Below the pieces are notes generated by a model. The model saw nothing but the letters and a program-made list of their open reading frames with translations, was not told the origin of the DNA and did not search any database. DNA of 64,000 nucleotides from DATBIS01 sp036556805 (GTDB lineage Bacteria > Actinomycetota > UBA4738 > HRBIN12): assembly GCA_036556805.1 (NCBI GenBank), contig DATBIS010000116.1:1-64000 (forward strand). The letters are read 5' to 3'. Positions within the stretch are counted from its first letter, which is position 1, and every line of letters starts with the position of its first letter. The translations under genes were made by a program, and so were the position numbers. Shown piece by piece: positions 54,182 to 62,511 of the stretch.

Positions 54182-56098
54182 GTGAGCGACGTCCTGTGGC
54201 GCCCGACCGCGGACTACGTGGACCGCGCGAACGTCACCCGCTTCATGCGCTCCCACGCCATCGAAACCTATGACGAGCTCGTGCGTCGCTCGGTCGCCGA
54301 CGTCGGCTGGTTCTGGGACGCGGTGGTCGCGGACCTCGGGATCGAGTTCCTCGCCCCGTACCACGAGACCGTCGACCTGAGCCGCGGACCCGAGTGGGCG
54401 CGGTGGTTCGCCGATGGGGCCCTGAACCTCGCTCACCAGTGCGTCGACCTCTGGGCGGAACGCACGCCCGACGCGCCGGCCGTCGTCTGGGAGAGCGAAG
54501 ACGGGGACGTCCGCTCCTGGACGTACGCGGAGCTCCGCGAACAGACCGACCGGCTCGCGCACACGATCGGTGGGCTCGGCGTCGGCGAGCGCGACACCGT
54601 GGGCGTGTTCCTCCCGATGGCGCCCGAGACGGTGGCCGCGATCATGGCGTGCTCGAAGATCGGCGCGATCTGGGTGCCGATCTTCAGCGGTTTCGGGCCC
54701 GATGCCGTCGCGGCGCGCCTCGCCGACGCCGGCGCGAAGATGCTGATCACCGCCGACGGGTCGCTCCGGAAAGGCCGTGCGGTGCCGATGCGCGAGACCG
54801 CGGAACGGGCCGTCGAGATCTCCGGACTTCCGATCGAGATCCTGGTGTGGGACCGGCTCGACGGCGGCCGGGCCTGGTCGGAGCGGCTGGCGGCGCAACC
54901 GGCGCGGTTCGACACGCTCCCCCTGGAGGCGGAGCACCCGCTGTTCATCGGCTACACGAGCGGCACGACCGGCCGCCCGAAGGGCGTGCTGCACGTGCAT
55001 GGCGGGTTCCTCGTGAAGGTCGCCGAGGAGGTCGCGTACCAGGTCGACCTGCATCAGGGTGAGGTGCTCCATTGGGTCACCGACCTCGGCTGGATCATGG
55101 GCCCCTGGGAGATGGTCGGGGCGCTCGCGCTCGGCTCGACCGTCCTGTTGTTCGAGGGCGCCCCGAACCATCCCGGGCCCGATCGGTTGTGGGGGCTGGT
55201 CGAGCGGCACGGCGTCACGACGCTCGGCGTATCGCCGACGCTCGTTCGCGCGCTGATCCCTTCGGGAACCGGACCGATCCGCGACCACGACGTGTCGTCG
55301 CTCCGGATCCTCGCCTCGACCGGTGAGCCGTGGAACCCGGAGCCCTACCGATGGCTCTTCGAGGAGGTCGGGGGCGGGCGCCTGCCGATCATCAACCTGT
55401 CGGGCGGCACCGAGGTCGGCGCGTGCTTCCTCTCGCCGCTCCCGATCTGTGAGCTGAAGTCCTGCACCCTGCGCGGGCCGGCGCTCGGGATGGACGTGGA
55501 CGTGTGGGGCCCCGACGGGCGTCGCGTCGCAACCGGCGACGTCGGCGAGCTCGTGTGCAGGCAGCCGTGGCCGGCGATGACGCGGGGCGTCTGGGGCGAC
55601 CCGGAGCGCTACCTCGACACGTACTGGCGCCGCTGGCCGGGCGTCTGGGTGCACGGCGACTGGGCGAGCATCGACGAGGACGGGTTCTGGTTCCTGCACG
55701 GCAGGAGCGACGACACGTTGAACGTCGCCGGGAAGCGACTCGGGCCGGCCGAGGTCGAGTCCGCGCTCGCGTCGCATCCCGCGGTCGCCGAGTCGGCCGC
55801 GGTGGCCGTGCCCGACGACGTCAAGGGCGAGACGATCTGGTGCTTCGTGGTGCTGAAACCCGGCGAAACCGCGACCCCCGACGAGCTCGCAGCCGTCGTG
55901 GGCGAGCACCTCGGCCGCTCCTTCCTGCCTTCCCGCGTGCTCTTCGTCCCCGAGCTCCCGCGCACTCGGAGCGCGAAGATCCTGCGCCGTGCGGTGCGGG
56001 CGACGGCGCTCGGCGAGGATCCGGGGGATCTGTCGAGCCTCGAGAACCCTTCGGCCCTCGACGCGATCCGGTCGATCCTCGACCAACGACCTATCTAG
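54182..56098 (+). CDS. AMP-forming acyl-CoA synthetase (acetyl-CoA-synthetase-like)
   Basis: A 638-residue adenylate-forming enzyme. Motifs: YTSGTTGRPKGVLHVHGG (P-loop-like), VTDLGWIMGPWEMVGAL, LSGGTEVGA, HGDWASIDEDGFWFLHGRSDDTLNVAGKRLGPAEVE and the C-terminal acylatable Lys in RTRSAKILRR. The ACS-like N-terminus (residues 1-95) suggests short- or branched-chain acids. It is divergent from the thiolase/acyl-CoA dehydrogenase operon and would activate its substrate. Confidence 0.93.
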   Translation: MSDVLWRPTADYVDRANVTRFMRSHAIETYDELVRRSVADVGWFWDAVVADLGIEFLAPYHETVDLSRGPEWARWFADGALNLAHQCVDLWAERTPDAPAVVWESEDGDVRSWTYAELREQTDRLAHTIGGLGVGERDTVGVFLPMAPETVAAIMACSKIGAIWVPIFSGFGPDAVAARLADAGAKMLITADGSLRKGRAVPMRETAERAVEISGLPIEILVWDRLDGGRAWSERLAAQPARFDTLPLEAEHPLFIGYTSGTTGRPKGVLHVHGGFLVKVAEEVAYQVDLHQGEVLHWVTDLGWIMGPWEMVGALALGSTVLLFEGAPNHPGPDRLWGLVERHGVTTLGVSPTLVRALIPSGTGPIRDHDVSSLRILASTGEPWNPEPYRWLFEEVGGGRLPIINLSGGTEVGACFLSPLPICELKSCTLRGPALGMDVDVWGPDGRRVATGDVGELVCRQPWPAMTRGVWGDPERYLDTYWRRWPGVWVHGDWASIDEDGFWFLHGRSDDTLNVAGKRLGPAEVESALASHPAVAESAAVAVPDDVKGETIWCFVVLKPGETATPDELAAVVGEHLGRSFLPSRVLFVPELPRTRSAKILRRAVRATALGEDPGDLSSLENPSALDAIRSILDQRPI

Positions 56099-56172
56099 GA
56101 GTCGCTCGCCCCCAGCCGATACGCCCCGGGGGAGGGTTCGTGCCGCCCGGGCGCGTGGGGGATCGAGGGGCG

Positions 56173-57699
56173 ATGACGCAGACCGTTGCACGCCGCGACG
56201 TGTTCAAGGCCGCCGCGGCCGCCATGCTCGGGAGCCCGATCGCCTCGCTGCTGACGGCCGAGCCCGCGCTCGCGGACGCCGCCTTCGTGCCGAGCGATCT
56301 CGACCTCCATGTGCTGCGGCGCGCAACGTATGGCCCGACCCCCGCGCTCCGCGACCAGATCAAGCAGCGTGGGCGATGGAACTGGCTCGACGATCAGCTC
56401 GATCCGGACTCGGTGAACGACGCGTACTGCGACGATCTCATCAATGACAGGTTCCCCCACCTCGACTGGACCATCGCCAAGGCCGTCGACAAGATCGACG
56501 ACGGCTCGTGGGACCTGATGTTCGATCTCGGCGTGGCCGCGATCGTGCGAGCGACCTGGAGCAAGCGTCAGCTCTTCGAGGTGATGGTGGACTTCTGGTC
56601 GAACCATCTGAACGTCACGAACCCGTTCGACGGCGGCTGGGCCACGCGCCACGATTACGACCGCAAGGTCATCCGCCAGCACGCGCTCGGCCGGTTCGAG
56701 GACATGCTCATCGCCTCGGCCACGCACCCGGCGATGATGTACTACCTCAACAACGCCGAGTCGACGAAGGACCTCCCGAACGAGAACTACGGCCGGGAGC
56801 TGCTGGAGCTTCACACGGTTGGCGTCGCCGCCGGCTACTCCGAGACCGATATGTACAACTCGACGCTGGTTATGACGGGCTACGGCGTGAACTGGGAGAC
56901 CCAGAAGTTCCAGTACCACGACTGGGCGCACTACGTGGGGCCGGTGCAGGTCATGGACTGGTCCTCCAACAACGGCTCGGCGAGTCACGGCTACGACGTC
57001 GGACTCAACTACCTCCGGTACCTCGCCAATCATGAGTCGACCGCACAACACATCGCCTCGAAGCTCGTGACGCGATTCGTGTCGGACGAACCCGACCAGG
57101 CGCTCGTGGACAAGCTCGCGAACACCTACCTCAACCACGACACGGCGATCGTGCCGGTGCTGCGCCAGCTGTTCCACTCGGCGGCGTTCGAGGACTCGAT
57201 CGGAGCGAAGGTGCGCCGTCCGATGGAGGACGTGATCGCGACGCTGCGAATCCTCGGCGACAAGCCCGACAAGCACGGGCGCGCCGGGCTCGAGGGCCTC
57301 TACTGGCTGATCGAGGGGCTCGGGAACACGCCGATGGGCTGGGTGCCGCCCAACGGCTATCCCGACGTCGCCGACGCGTGGCGCTCCGCCGGAGGGACGC
57401 TCGGCCGCTGGAACATGCACATGTCGCTCGCCGCGAAGTGGTGGCCCGACACGCTCGTGCGGCCGCCGCTCAAGAAGATGGTGCCCGACCCGCTGCCGGC
57501 GACGCACGGCAAGCTCGTCGACGCGCTTGCGAAGCGGCTGGTGTTCCGCAAGCTCACCGCCGAGCACACCGACGCCGTGCTCGCGATCGTCGAGCGGACG
57601 TCCTCGGATCCGCTCTCCGACGACGACGCGATCGTGGGATGGCGCCTGCCGTACGTCGTCGCCGCCATCCTCGACTCGCCCTACCACGCGACCCGATGA
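56173..57699 (+). CDS. Tat-exported DUF1800-family protein
   Basis: A 508-residue protein with a twin-arginine signal (VARRDVFKAAAAAMLGSPIASLL, cleaved near ALADA). The DUF1800 pattern follows: LHVLRRATYGPTPALRDQI, RQLFEVMVDFWSNHLNV, YLNNAESTKDLPNENYGRELLELHTVG and a C-terminal helical region. It is 10 nt upstream of a DUF1501 gene; the two always occur in pairs. Their role is unknown, but exopolysaccharide or extracellular-matrix functions have been suggested (from memory). GAGGGG lies before the ATG. Confidence 0.92.
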   Translation: MTQTVARRDVFKAAAAAMLGSPIASLLTAEPALADAAFVPSDLDLHVLRRATYGPTPALRDQIKQRGRWNWLDDQLDPDSVNDAYCDDLINDRFPHLDWTIAKAVDKIDDGSWDLMFDLGVAAIVRATWSKRQLFEVMVDFWSNHLNVTNPFDGGWATRHDYDRKVIRQHALGRFEDMLIASATHPAMMYYLNNAESTKDLPNENYGRELLELHTVGVAAGYSETDMYNSTLVMTGYGVNWETQKFQYHDWAHYVGPVQVMDWSSNNGSASHGYDVGLNYLRYLANHESTAQHIASKLVTRFVSDEPDQALVDKLANTYLNHDTAIVPVLRQLFHSAAFEDSIGAKVRRPMEDVIATLRILGDKPDKHGRAGLEGLYWLIEGLGNTPMGWVPPNGYPDVADAWRSAGGTLGRWNMHMSLAAKWWPDTLVRPPLKKMVPDPLPATHGKLVDALAKRLVFRKLTAEHTDAVLAIVERTSSDPLSDDDAIVGWRLPYVVAAILDSPYHATR

Positions 57700-57709
57700 A
57701 GGAGCCGAC

Positions 57710-58999
57710 ATGCTGACCCGGAAGCCGCGACAGGCGCGCAAGCCCTGCGGATGCCCCGACTACGAGCGCGGCATCTCGCGGCGCTCGTTCCTGAAGCGCA
57801 GCGCCGTCGCCGGCGGCATGGTGGCGGGGATCGCCCACGAGGCGTTCTTCACGCGCCTCGCGTTCGCGGCCGCGCCGTACGACGGCGACGTGCTCGTGGT
57901 GGTCTCGCTGCGTGGGGGATTCGACGGGCTTTCGGCGATCGTTCCGGCGTCGGACCCCGACTACCCGATCTGGCGCCCGAACGTCGGCATCCCCACCGGC
58001 ACGCTCATCCAGCTCGACGCGACGTTCGGCATGCACCCCGCGATGTCGTCGCTCGAGCCCTTCTACACCGGCGGCTCGTTCGGGGTGGTGCACGCGGTGG
58101 GCCAGGAGTCGCCGAACCGCTCGCACTTCTCGGCGATGGACGAGCTCGAGCGCGCCGCGCCCGGCACGTCGCTCCGCACCGGGTGGCTCGATCGCGTGCT
58201 CGGTCTGCGCGACCCCGGCACCGCGTTCCAGGGCGTGCAGATGGGAAGCAACACGGCGGCCTCGATGTTCCTGGGTCCGTCGCCCGAGCTCGCGATGTGG
58301 TCGGTGGACTCGTTCGGCCTCGACGCCGCCTGGGACGACGAGGAGTCGGCGCTCTGGGATACGGCGTTGCGTGGTCTGCACACCGGCGCGCCCGACGTCC
58401 TCGCGGCGCCGGCGACCGGCGCGCTCGACGCGCTCGCGACGACGAACGCGCTGCCCGACTACGTCCCCGAGAACGGCGCGGTGTACGCGGACACGAACCT
58501 CGCGAGCGCGCTGAAGGACGTCGCGCGGCTGATCAAGGCCGACGTCGGGCTGCAGGTCGCGGCCGTCGACTACGGCGACTGGGACATGCACGTCGACATG
58601 GGGACGGTCGACACGGGCTGGATGCACGATCACCTCACCGAGCTGTCCGAGGCGCTCGCGGCCTTCGCGACCGACCTCGGCACGAAGCTCAACGACGTCA
58701 CGCTCGTGACGCTCACGGAGTTCGGGCGACGCGTGTCCGAGAACGGGTCGGGGGGCACCGACCACGGGTTCGGCCAGGTGGCGCTGCTGCTGGGAGGCGG
58801 CGTGGACGGCGGGAAGGTGCACGGCGCGTGGCCGGGCCTCGCCGAGGACGACCTCATCGACGGCGACCTGAACGGCTTGAACGACTACCGCCTGATCCTC
58901 GCCGAGATCCTCGAGAAGCGCTGCCGCGCCGGATCGCTCACCGATGTGTTCCCCGGCATCTCGTCGGACCGGCTCGGGGTCGTCGTTCAGAAGCCGTAG
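57710..58999 (+). CDS. Tat-exported DUF1501-family protein
   Basis: A 429-residue sulfatase/alkaline-phosphatase-fold protein. The Tat signal is ISRRSFLKRSAVAGGMVAGIA, preceded by a Cys-rich CGCPDYERG head. DUF1501 features: LVVVSLRGGFDGLSAIVP, MHPAMSSLEPFY, VHAVGQESPNRSHFSAMDELE, VTLTEFGRRVSENGSGGTDHGFGQVALLLGGGV. Putative metal ligands are His and Asp in the last stretch. GGAG lies 6 nt upstream of the ATG. It is co-transcribed with the DUF1800 gene. Confidence 0.93.
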   Translation: MLTRKPRQARKPCGCPDYERGISRRSFLKRSAVAGGMVAGIAHEAFFTRLAFAAAPYDGDVLVVVSLRGGFDGLSAIVPASDPDYPIWRPNVGIPTGTLIQLDATFGMHPAMSSLEPFYTGGSFGVVHAVGQESPNRSHFSAMDELERAAPGTSLRTGWLDRVLGLRDPGTAFQGVQMGSNTAASMFLGPSPELAMWSVDSFGLDAAWDDEESALWDTALRGLHTGAPDVLAAPATGALDALATTNALPDYVPENGAVYADTNLASALKDVARLIKADVGLQVAAVDYGDWDMHVDMGTVDTGWMHDHLTELSEALAAFATDLGTKLNDVTLVTLTEFGRRVSENGSGGTDHGFGQVALLLGGGVDGGKVHGAWPGLAEDDLIDGDLNGLNDYRLILAEILEKRCRAGSLTDVFPGISSDRLGVVVQKP

Positions 59000-59018
59000 C
59001 CGCGGCTGGGCCGCGACC

Positions 59019-59024
59019 TATGCT
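59019..59024 (+). promoter_or_regulatory. -10 element for the leaderless second nitrilase gene
   Basis: TATGCT lies 6 nt before the ATG at 59031. Confidence 0.5.
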
Positions 59025-59030
59025 CTCCCG

Positions 59031-59849
59031 ATGCGCGTCGCGGTCTGCCAGCTGAACGCGGGCGAGGACGTCGAGCGGAACCTCGCGGACGCCGAGCGGC
59101 TGTTGCACGAGGCCGCCGACGGAGGCGCCGACCTCGCCGCCCTTCCCGAGGTCTTCGGGTACCTGGGCTCTCCGCGCAGGGTCGCCGAGCTCGCGGCCCC
59201 GCTCGACGACCATCCTGTGTGTGCCCGACTGGCAGCCGTCGCGCGTGAACGGTCGATGTGGGTCGTCGGCGGGAGCGTGTTCGAACGCGAGGGCGACAAG
59301 GTGTTCAACACGAGCCCGCTGTTCGACCGGCACGGCGAGCTCGTCGCTCGCTATCGCAAGATCCACCTGTTCGACGTCGACCTGCCGGGGCAGCCGCCGT
59401 TCCGGGAGTCGGCGACCTACGCCGCCGGTCACGAGCTCGTCACGCACGAGACGGAGTTCGGCCGGATCGGCCTGTCGATCTGCTACGACCTGCGCTTTCC
59501 CGAGCTGTACCGAGGGCTGATGGCCCTGGGGGCGGAGGTCGTGCTGGTGCCCGCGCAGTTCCAATGGGCGACCGGAAAGGACCATTGGCACGTGCTGCTG
59601 CGCGCGCGAGCGATCGAGAACCAGTGCTTCGTGGTGGCGCCGGGGCAGTGGGGTGCGTACGGAGCACGCGAGCAGCACCGCCGCTCGTTCGGGCACTCGC
59701 TCGTCCTGGACCCGTGGGGTCGCGTGCTCGCGGAGGCGCCCGAGGAAGGAAGCGGCGTGACGTTCGCCGACCTCGACTTCACCGAGCTGCGCGTGGTGCG
59801 GGATCGGCTTCCGTCCCTTCGCCATCGGCGGCTCGGGCTGGTCTGCTGA
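59031..59849 (+). CDS. Nitrilase-superfamily omega-amidase/Nit-like hydrolase
   Basis: A 272-residue amidohydrolase with the triad in view: Glu in AALPEVFGYLG, Lys in RYRKIHLFDVDLPG and Cys in SICYDLRFPELYRGL. The RFPELYR context and KIHLFD fit Nit1/Nit2-type enzymes that hydrolyse deaminated glutathione or alpha-keto-glutaramate, distinct from the ureidopropionase-like copy at 2695. The leaderless ATG at 59031 is favoured over in-frame starts upstream, which overlap the DUF1501 gene. Confidence 0.92.
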   Translation: MRVAVCQLNAGEDVERNLADAERLLHEAADGGADLAALPEVFGYLGSPRRVAELAAPLDDHPVCARLAAVARERSMWVVGGSVFEREGDKVFNTSPLFDRHGELVARYRKIHLFDVDLPGQPPFRESATYAAGHELVTHETEFGRIGLSICYDLRFPELYRGLMALGAEVVLVPAQFQWATGKDHWHVLLRARAIENQCFVVAPGQWGAYGAREQHRRSFGHSLVLDPWGRVLAEAPEEGSGVTFADLDFTELRVVRDRLPSLRHRRLGLVC

Positions 59850-59853
59850 CGCC

Positions 59854-60288
59854 GTGAAGCGCGCCCTGCCGAACGGCTACGAGGTCGACGACGACCGGTC
59901 GCGCGTGGACGTGGCCGCCGTGCACCGCTACCTCTCGGAGGAGGCGTACTGGGTTCCCGGCCGATCGTTCGCGACGATCGAGCGGCTCGTGGCCGAGTCG
60001 ACGCGCGTGCTGGGCGCGTACGCGCCCGACGGCGTCTTGGCGGGGTTCGCCCGCGTGGTGTCGGACCGGTCGAACTTCGCCTGGCTCGGGGACGTGTTCG
60101 TGCTGCCGGAGCATCGCGGTCGAGGGCTCGGCGTCGAGCTCGTGCGGGAGGCCGTCCAGCACGAGCCCGAGCGCGACTGCGCCTGGTACCTCAACACTCG
60201 CGACGCACACCACCTCTACGCGCGATTCGGGTTCGAGCGCGCCGACCCCGATCGAACGATGACGCGGCCTCGCGCGACGCGCGGCTGA
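59854..60288 (+). CDS. GNAT-family N-acetyltransferase
   Basis: A 144-residue acetyltransferase. The acetyl-CoA-binding P-loop is VFVLPEHRGRGLGVELV, and the end has DAHHLYARFGFERADPDRTM. The GTG start lies 4 nt after the nitrilase stop, so the two are probably co-transcribed. The substrate is unknown. Confidence 0.92.
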   Translation: MKRALPNGYEVDDDRSRVDVAAVHRYLSEEAYWVPGRSFATIERLVAESTRVLGAYAPDGVLAGFARVVSDRSNFAWLGDVFVLPEHRGRGLGVELVREAVQHEPERDCAWYLNTRDAHHLYARFGFERADPDRTMTRPRATRG

Positions 60289-60858
60289 TCACGCGGGCAG
60301 GTCGCCCGGCTCGTCGACGTCCGGCGGTTGCGGCTCGTCGACCTCGACGTCTTCCACCCATTCGGGATGGCTCGCCATCAGCACGCGCGCGCCGACGTCT
60401 CCGGACAGGTGACCCGCATCCGCGTAGATCTCGCGCGACAGCAGTGCGGGACCGGGGCCGTCGCGGTAGCTCGCGCGCACGACCTGCCGGCGCGTCTCAT
60501 GGAAGCGGGCGACGAGCCGCCGAATCACGTCGGGGTCGACGCCGGGCTGGTCGGCCATCAGCACGACGGCCCCCTCGCTCGCATCGTCGAGCGCGTGTAA
60601 CGCGGACGCGAGCGACGTCGACTGGCCCTCGCGATAGGCAAGGTTCCGCACGAACCGTGCATTGGTAGGAAGCGCGAGCGCCGACTCCACGGCGTCGGCT
60701 TCGTGCCCGGTCACGACAACGATCTCGTCGACCACGCCCGCGTCCCGAAGCGCGTCGATCGCGTGTTGTGCGAGCGGCTTGCCTTCGACCGTCGCGAGCT
60801 GCTTCGTGGAGCCGAACCGCGAGGACGTGCCGGCTGCCAGCACGACCCCAGAGATCAT
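60289..60858 (-). CDS. MocA-like molybdenum-cofactor nucleotidyltransferase
   Basis: A 189-residue NTP-transferase-fold protein: VVLAAGTSSRFGSTKQLATVEGKPLAQHAID (nucleotide-binding loop), LMADQPGVDPDVIRRLV (metal Asp) and GPGPALLSREIYADAGHLSGDVGARVL. It matches the MocA/MobA-like group that makes molybdopterin-cytosine-dinucleotide for xanthine/CO-dehydrogenase-family hydroxylases, although MobA or other sugar nucleotide roles cannot be excluded. ATG 60858 overlaps the CoxG-like stop as ATGA. Confidence 0.85.
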   Translation of the reverse strand: MISGVVLAAGTSSRFGSTKQLATVEGKPLAQHAIDALRDAGVVDEIVVVTGHEADAVESALALPTNARFVRNLAYREGQSTSLASALHALDDASEGAVVLMADQPGVDPDVIRRLVARFHETRRQVVRASYRDGPGPALLSREIYADAGHLSGDVGARVLMASHPEWVEDVEVDEPQPPDVDEPGDLPA

Positions 60859-61466
60859 GCCCTGCGGCCGAACAGCTTCCGGAAGAAGCTCTTGATGACC
60901 GCCCAGATCGCCGACAGGCCGAGCCCGATCCCCCCCACCGGCCTCGCGACCGGGGGAGTGGCCGGGGATTCTTCGCCGGTCGCGGCGGGTGCCGATCCGG
61001 CTTCGACGGCAGCGACGCCGGCCGCCCCCATGCTCGCCTGCAAGCAGTCGGCGAACTCCTGCGTGAGCTTCTTCGACACCTCCGGGAGCAGGCCTCGCGA
61101 GAGCTGGGCGACCGTCCCTGACAGCGTGATGTCGGCTTGCATCTTCACGGTGGTGACGCCCTCGCCGGGCTCGAGCCACGACGTGACGGTCGCGGTGGCG
61201 GCGCCCTTCCCCTTCTGCTCCATGCCCTTCGCCGAGAGCACCACGCGATGCGCGGCGTCGTCCCGTTCCCGCATCGTGACGGTGCCGGCGAACGAGAGCG
61301 AGACCGGTCCGAACTTCGCGTTCACCTTGCCCTTCCACGTCCGATCGTCGACGGTCTCGGTGAGCTCGGCGCCGGGCATGCACGGCGCCACGCGCTCGAC
61401 GTCGAGGAGGTAGGCCCACAGAGCATCGACGCCCTCCGCGACGGTGAACTCGTTCTCGATGAGCAT
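60855..61466 (-). CDS. CoxG-like SRPBCC protein (CO-dehydrogenase subunit G family)
   Basis: A 203-residue protein with an N-terminal SRPBCC/CoxG domain (about residues 1-145: NEFTVAEGVDALWAYLLDVERVAPCMPGAELTE...), an Ala/Pro-rich linker and a C-terminal hydrophobic/basic end (LSAIWAVIKSFFRKLFGRRA) that may tether it to the membrane. CoxG proteins recruit or mature CoxLMS-type molybdenum hydroxylases. Leaderless: TAGGCT lies 7 nt before ATG 61466. It is coupled to the MocA-like gene. Confidence 0.9.
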   Translation of the reverse strand: MLIENEFTVAEGVDALWAYLLDVERVAPCMPGAELTETVDDRTWKGKVNAKFGPVSLSFAGTVTMRERDDAAHRVVLSAKGMEQKGKGAATATVTSWLEPGEGVTTVKMQADITLSGTVAQLSRGLLPEVSKKLTQEFADCLQASMGAAGVAAVEAGSAPAATGEESPATPPVARPVGGIGLGLSAIWAVIKSFFRKLFGRRA

Positions 61467-61473
61467 CGTGCCG

Positions 61474-61479
61474 AGCCTA
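61474..61479 (-). promoter_or_regulatory. -10 element for the leaderless coxG-mocA-like unit
   Basis: TAGGCT on the minus strand, 7 nt before the ATG at 61466. Confidence 0.5.
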
Positions 61480-61515
61480 CCTCCGAGCTCGTGGTTGACG
61501 AAGGACGCTGCCGGG

Positions 61516-61521
61516 TAGCGT
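61516..61521 (+). promoter_or_regulatory. -10 element for the leaderless metallopeptidase gene
   Basis: TAGCGT lies 6 nt before the GTG at 61528. Confidence 0.5.
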
Positions 61522-61527
61522 GACGCC

Positions 61528-62397
61528 GTGGGGTTCCGCAACAAGGTTCGGCTGGATCCGAGCCAGGTCCAGGACCGCCGTCGGTTCGGCGGCGGCACCG
61601 GCGTCGCCGTGGGCGGCGGCGCGGGCATCATCGGCCTGATCATCGTGCTCGCGATCAACCTCCTGGGCGGCGGGAACATCGACCTCAACTCGCTGCCCGA
61701 CCTCAACGGGGTGATCGCCGGCGGCGGCAGCGCGTCCAGCGACACCCTCGACCAGTGCAAGACGGGTCAGGACGCGAACACGTCCGAGGACTGCCGGATC
61801 GTGGGCTACGTCAACAGCATCCAGGCCTACTGGTCGGACGCGATCCAGGGCTACGAGCTCGCGCCCACGGTGTTCTTCAGTGGCTCGACGTCGACCGGCT
61901 GCGGCAATGCCACCTCGGCGGTCGGGCCGTTCTACTGCCCGCCGGACGCCAGCGTGTACATCGACCTCGGCTTCTTTCAGGACCTCCAGACGAAGTTCGG
62001 AGCAGAGGGTGGCCCGTTCGCCCAGGCCTACGTGCTCGCGCACGAGTACGGCCACCACGTCCAGGACCTGCTGGGAGTCCTTGATCGCCTCCAGCCGGGT
62101 GAGGGCCCGCAGTCGGACTCGGTTCGCTCGGAGTTGCAGGCCGACTGCTACGCAGGGGTCTGGGCTGCGAACGCGGTGGACACCGGCTTCCTGACGCCGC
62201 TCACGGACGCAGATGTCGCGCAGGCGCTCGACGCGGCCGCGGCGGTGGGCGACGACCGCATCCAGAAGGAGTTCCAAGGCCAGGTCAACCGAGAGACCTG
62301 GACGCATGGATCGTCGGCGGAACGGCAGCACTGGTTCACCGTCGGGTACAACGCCGGGCAGCCGCAGGCATGCGATACCTTCTCTGGCAAGGTATAA
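61528..62397 (+). CDS. YpfJ-family neutral zinc metallopeptidase
   Basis: A 289-residue membrane-anchored protein. The N-terminal head RNKVRLDPSQVQDRR and a Gly-rich membrane span (GVAVGGGAGIIGLIIVLAINLL) are typical of the YpfJ/zinc_metallopeptidase family. The active site is YVLAHEYGHHVQDLLG (HExxH), with the family ELQADCYAGVWA stretch about 35 residues later, and SAERQHWFTVGYNAGQPQACDTF at the end. It is probably extracytoplasmic. The GTG start fits a leaderless mRNA. Confidence 0.93.
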   Translation: MGFRNKVRLDPSQVQDRRRFGGGTGVAVGGGAGIIGLIIVLAINLLGGGNIDLNSLPDLNGVIAGGGSASSDTLDQCKTGQDANTSEDCRIVGYVNSIQAYWSDAIQGYELAPTVFFSGSTSTGCGNATSAVGPFYCPPDASVYIDLGFFQDLQTKFGAEGGPFAQAYVLAHEYGHHVQDLLGVLDRLQPGEGPQSDSVRSELQADCYAGVWAANAVDTGFLTPLTDADVAQALDAAAAVGDDRIQKEFQGQVNRETWTHGSSAERQHWFTVGYNAGQPQACDTFSGKV

Positions 62398-62410
62398 GCA
62401 CGGTTGCCGC

Positions 62411-62448
62411 TACGCCGTCCGTCGTAGGGGGGTCCGTGAGACGGCGTA
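62411..62448. repeat. 9-bp inverted repeat between metallopeptidase and halogenase-like genes
   Basis: TACGCCGTC (62411-62419) and GACGGCGTA (62440-62448) enclose 20 nt, including a G-run. It could be a terminator lacking a T-run or an operator for the downstream gene. Confidence 0.45.
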
Positions 62449-62511
62449 TTCCGCCGCCGGACTGAATCCCGTACGTTCGAACGCTCAACCTGCGCGAAGA
62501 GGGAGCTCTGG

